A program made the translations under genes and the position numbers. This document shows, in pieces, positions 63,870-64,000 of a stretch of DNA of 64,000 bases; within the stretch, counting starts at the first letter, position 1, and every line of letters begins with the position of its first letter. The notes under the pieces are model-generated. The model made no database searches. It was not told the DNA's origin and was given only the letters and a program-made list of their open reading frames with translations. The stretch covers positions 434,001 to 498,000 of the forward strand of contig NZ_JACEIB010000027.1 of the NCBI RefSeq assembly GCF_013778325.1. The letters run 5' to 3'. Source of the DNA: Sphingomonas chungangi (lineage in GTDB: Bacteria; Pseudomonadota; Alphaproteobacteria; Sphingomonadales; Sphingomonadaceae).

Positions 63870-64000
63870 ATGAGCCTCGTCCGCAACACCGCGACGATCG
63901 GCGGGCTCACCCTCGTCAGCCGTATCCTCGGCTTCATGCGCGATCAGCTGATGGCGCATTTCGTCGGCGCGGGCTTCGCATCGGACGCGTTCCTCGTCGC
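63870..64000 (+). CDS. murJ: Lipid II flippase MurJ (5' end only)
   Basis: Begins MSLVRNTATIGGLTLVSRIL and continues GFMRDQLMAHFVGAGFASDA to the window end. This is the typical MurJ/MviN N-terminus, with the conserved Arg-Asp after the first helix. Flips lipid-linked peptidoglycan precursor. Only 43 codons are visible. Next to secB, as in many alphaproteobacteria. Confidence 0.92.
   Translation, partial: MSLVRNTATIGGLTLVSRILGFMRDQLMAHFVGAGFASDAFLV

Overview
The window is a GC-rich bacterial chromosome segment, most likely from an alphaproteobacterium of the Sphingomonas group. The evidence is the set of neighbours (a TrcR/DUF1013 regulator, a short 438-residue ProS, a Tim44-domain protein beside MltA, SecB next to MurJ, DUF1192, and a PpiD-trpE...trpG-trpD-trpC-moaC-moeA-lexA order), the GTTC-N7-GTTC LexA operator typical of alphaproteobacteria, and a dispersed palindromic repeat that translates as VRPEPVEG/STSLRTNG wherever it is read as protein. 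The organism call is inference from gene content, not a database match. No tRNA, rRNA, CRISPR array, prophage or insertion sequence was recognised.

Layout. 1-14 kb: housekeeping genes mostly on the minus strand (cyclophilin, coaD, ispA, xseB, trcR, a glutathione transferase, a quinone oxidoreductase), then DUF1192 and clpA with a strong terminator, an accessory patch of small secreted and membrane proteins, an L,D-transpeptidase, and the proS-lolC-lolD operon. 14-24.5 kb: two tiny proteins, pyrG, secG with a very long tail, an unexplained SOS-type operator in a 574-base leader region, a GNAT acetyltransferase, tpiA, ppiD, trpE and a soluble chemotaxis receptor behind a CtrA-like box. 24.7-38 kb: trpG, a phosphodiester glycosidase-like gene, trpD, trpC, moaC, moeA, lexA, an SDR, small lipoproteins, comEC, gltX and gltA. 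38.5-48.8 kb: an envelope-polysaccharide island. 48.8-64 kb: an ECF sigma/anti-sigma operon with a cupredoxin and a metallophosphoesterase, comM, the rpmH-rnpA-yidD-yidC-yihA membrane-insertion cluster, dapE, smr-mltA-Tim44, secB and the start of murJ.

The most interesting region is 38.6-48.5 kb. A tight minus-strand operon encodes a BcsB-like periplasmic subunit, a UDP-xylose synthase, a processive GT2 synthase without PilZ domain, and an epimerase of the dTDP-L-rhamnose 4-epimerase/UDP-pentose epimerase type. Beside it lie two tandem Tat-exported GH10 (endo-xylanase family) enzymes, a small outer-membrane barrel and a YkuD_2 protein. The layout resembles a cellulose-secretion locus in which the GH8 cellulase is replaced by GH10 enzymes and UDP-glucose supply by UDP-xylose supply. 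I infer a xylose-containing secreted polysaccharide.

Other points of interest are a repeat element exapted in frame inside the smr gene, a likely CTG start for rnpA overlapping the rpmH stop, a hairpin between gltX and gltA that leaves no room for a separate gltA promoter, and the C-terminal remnant of a flavin-dependent tryptophan halogenase.
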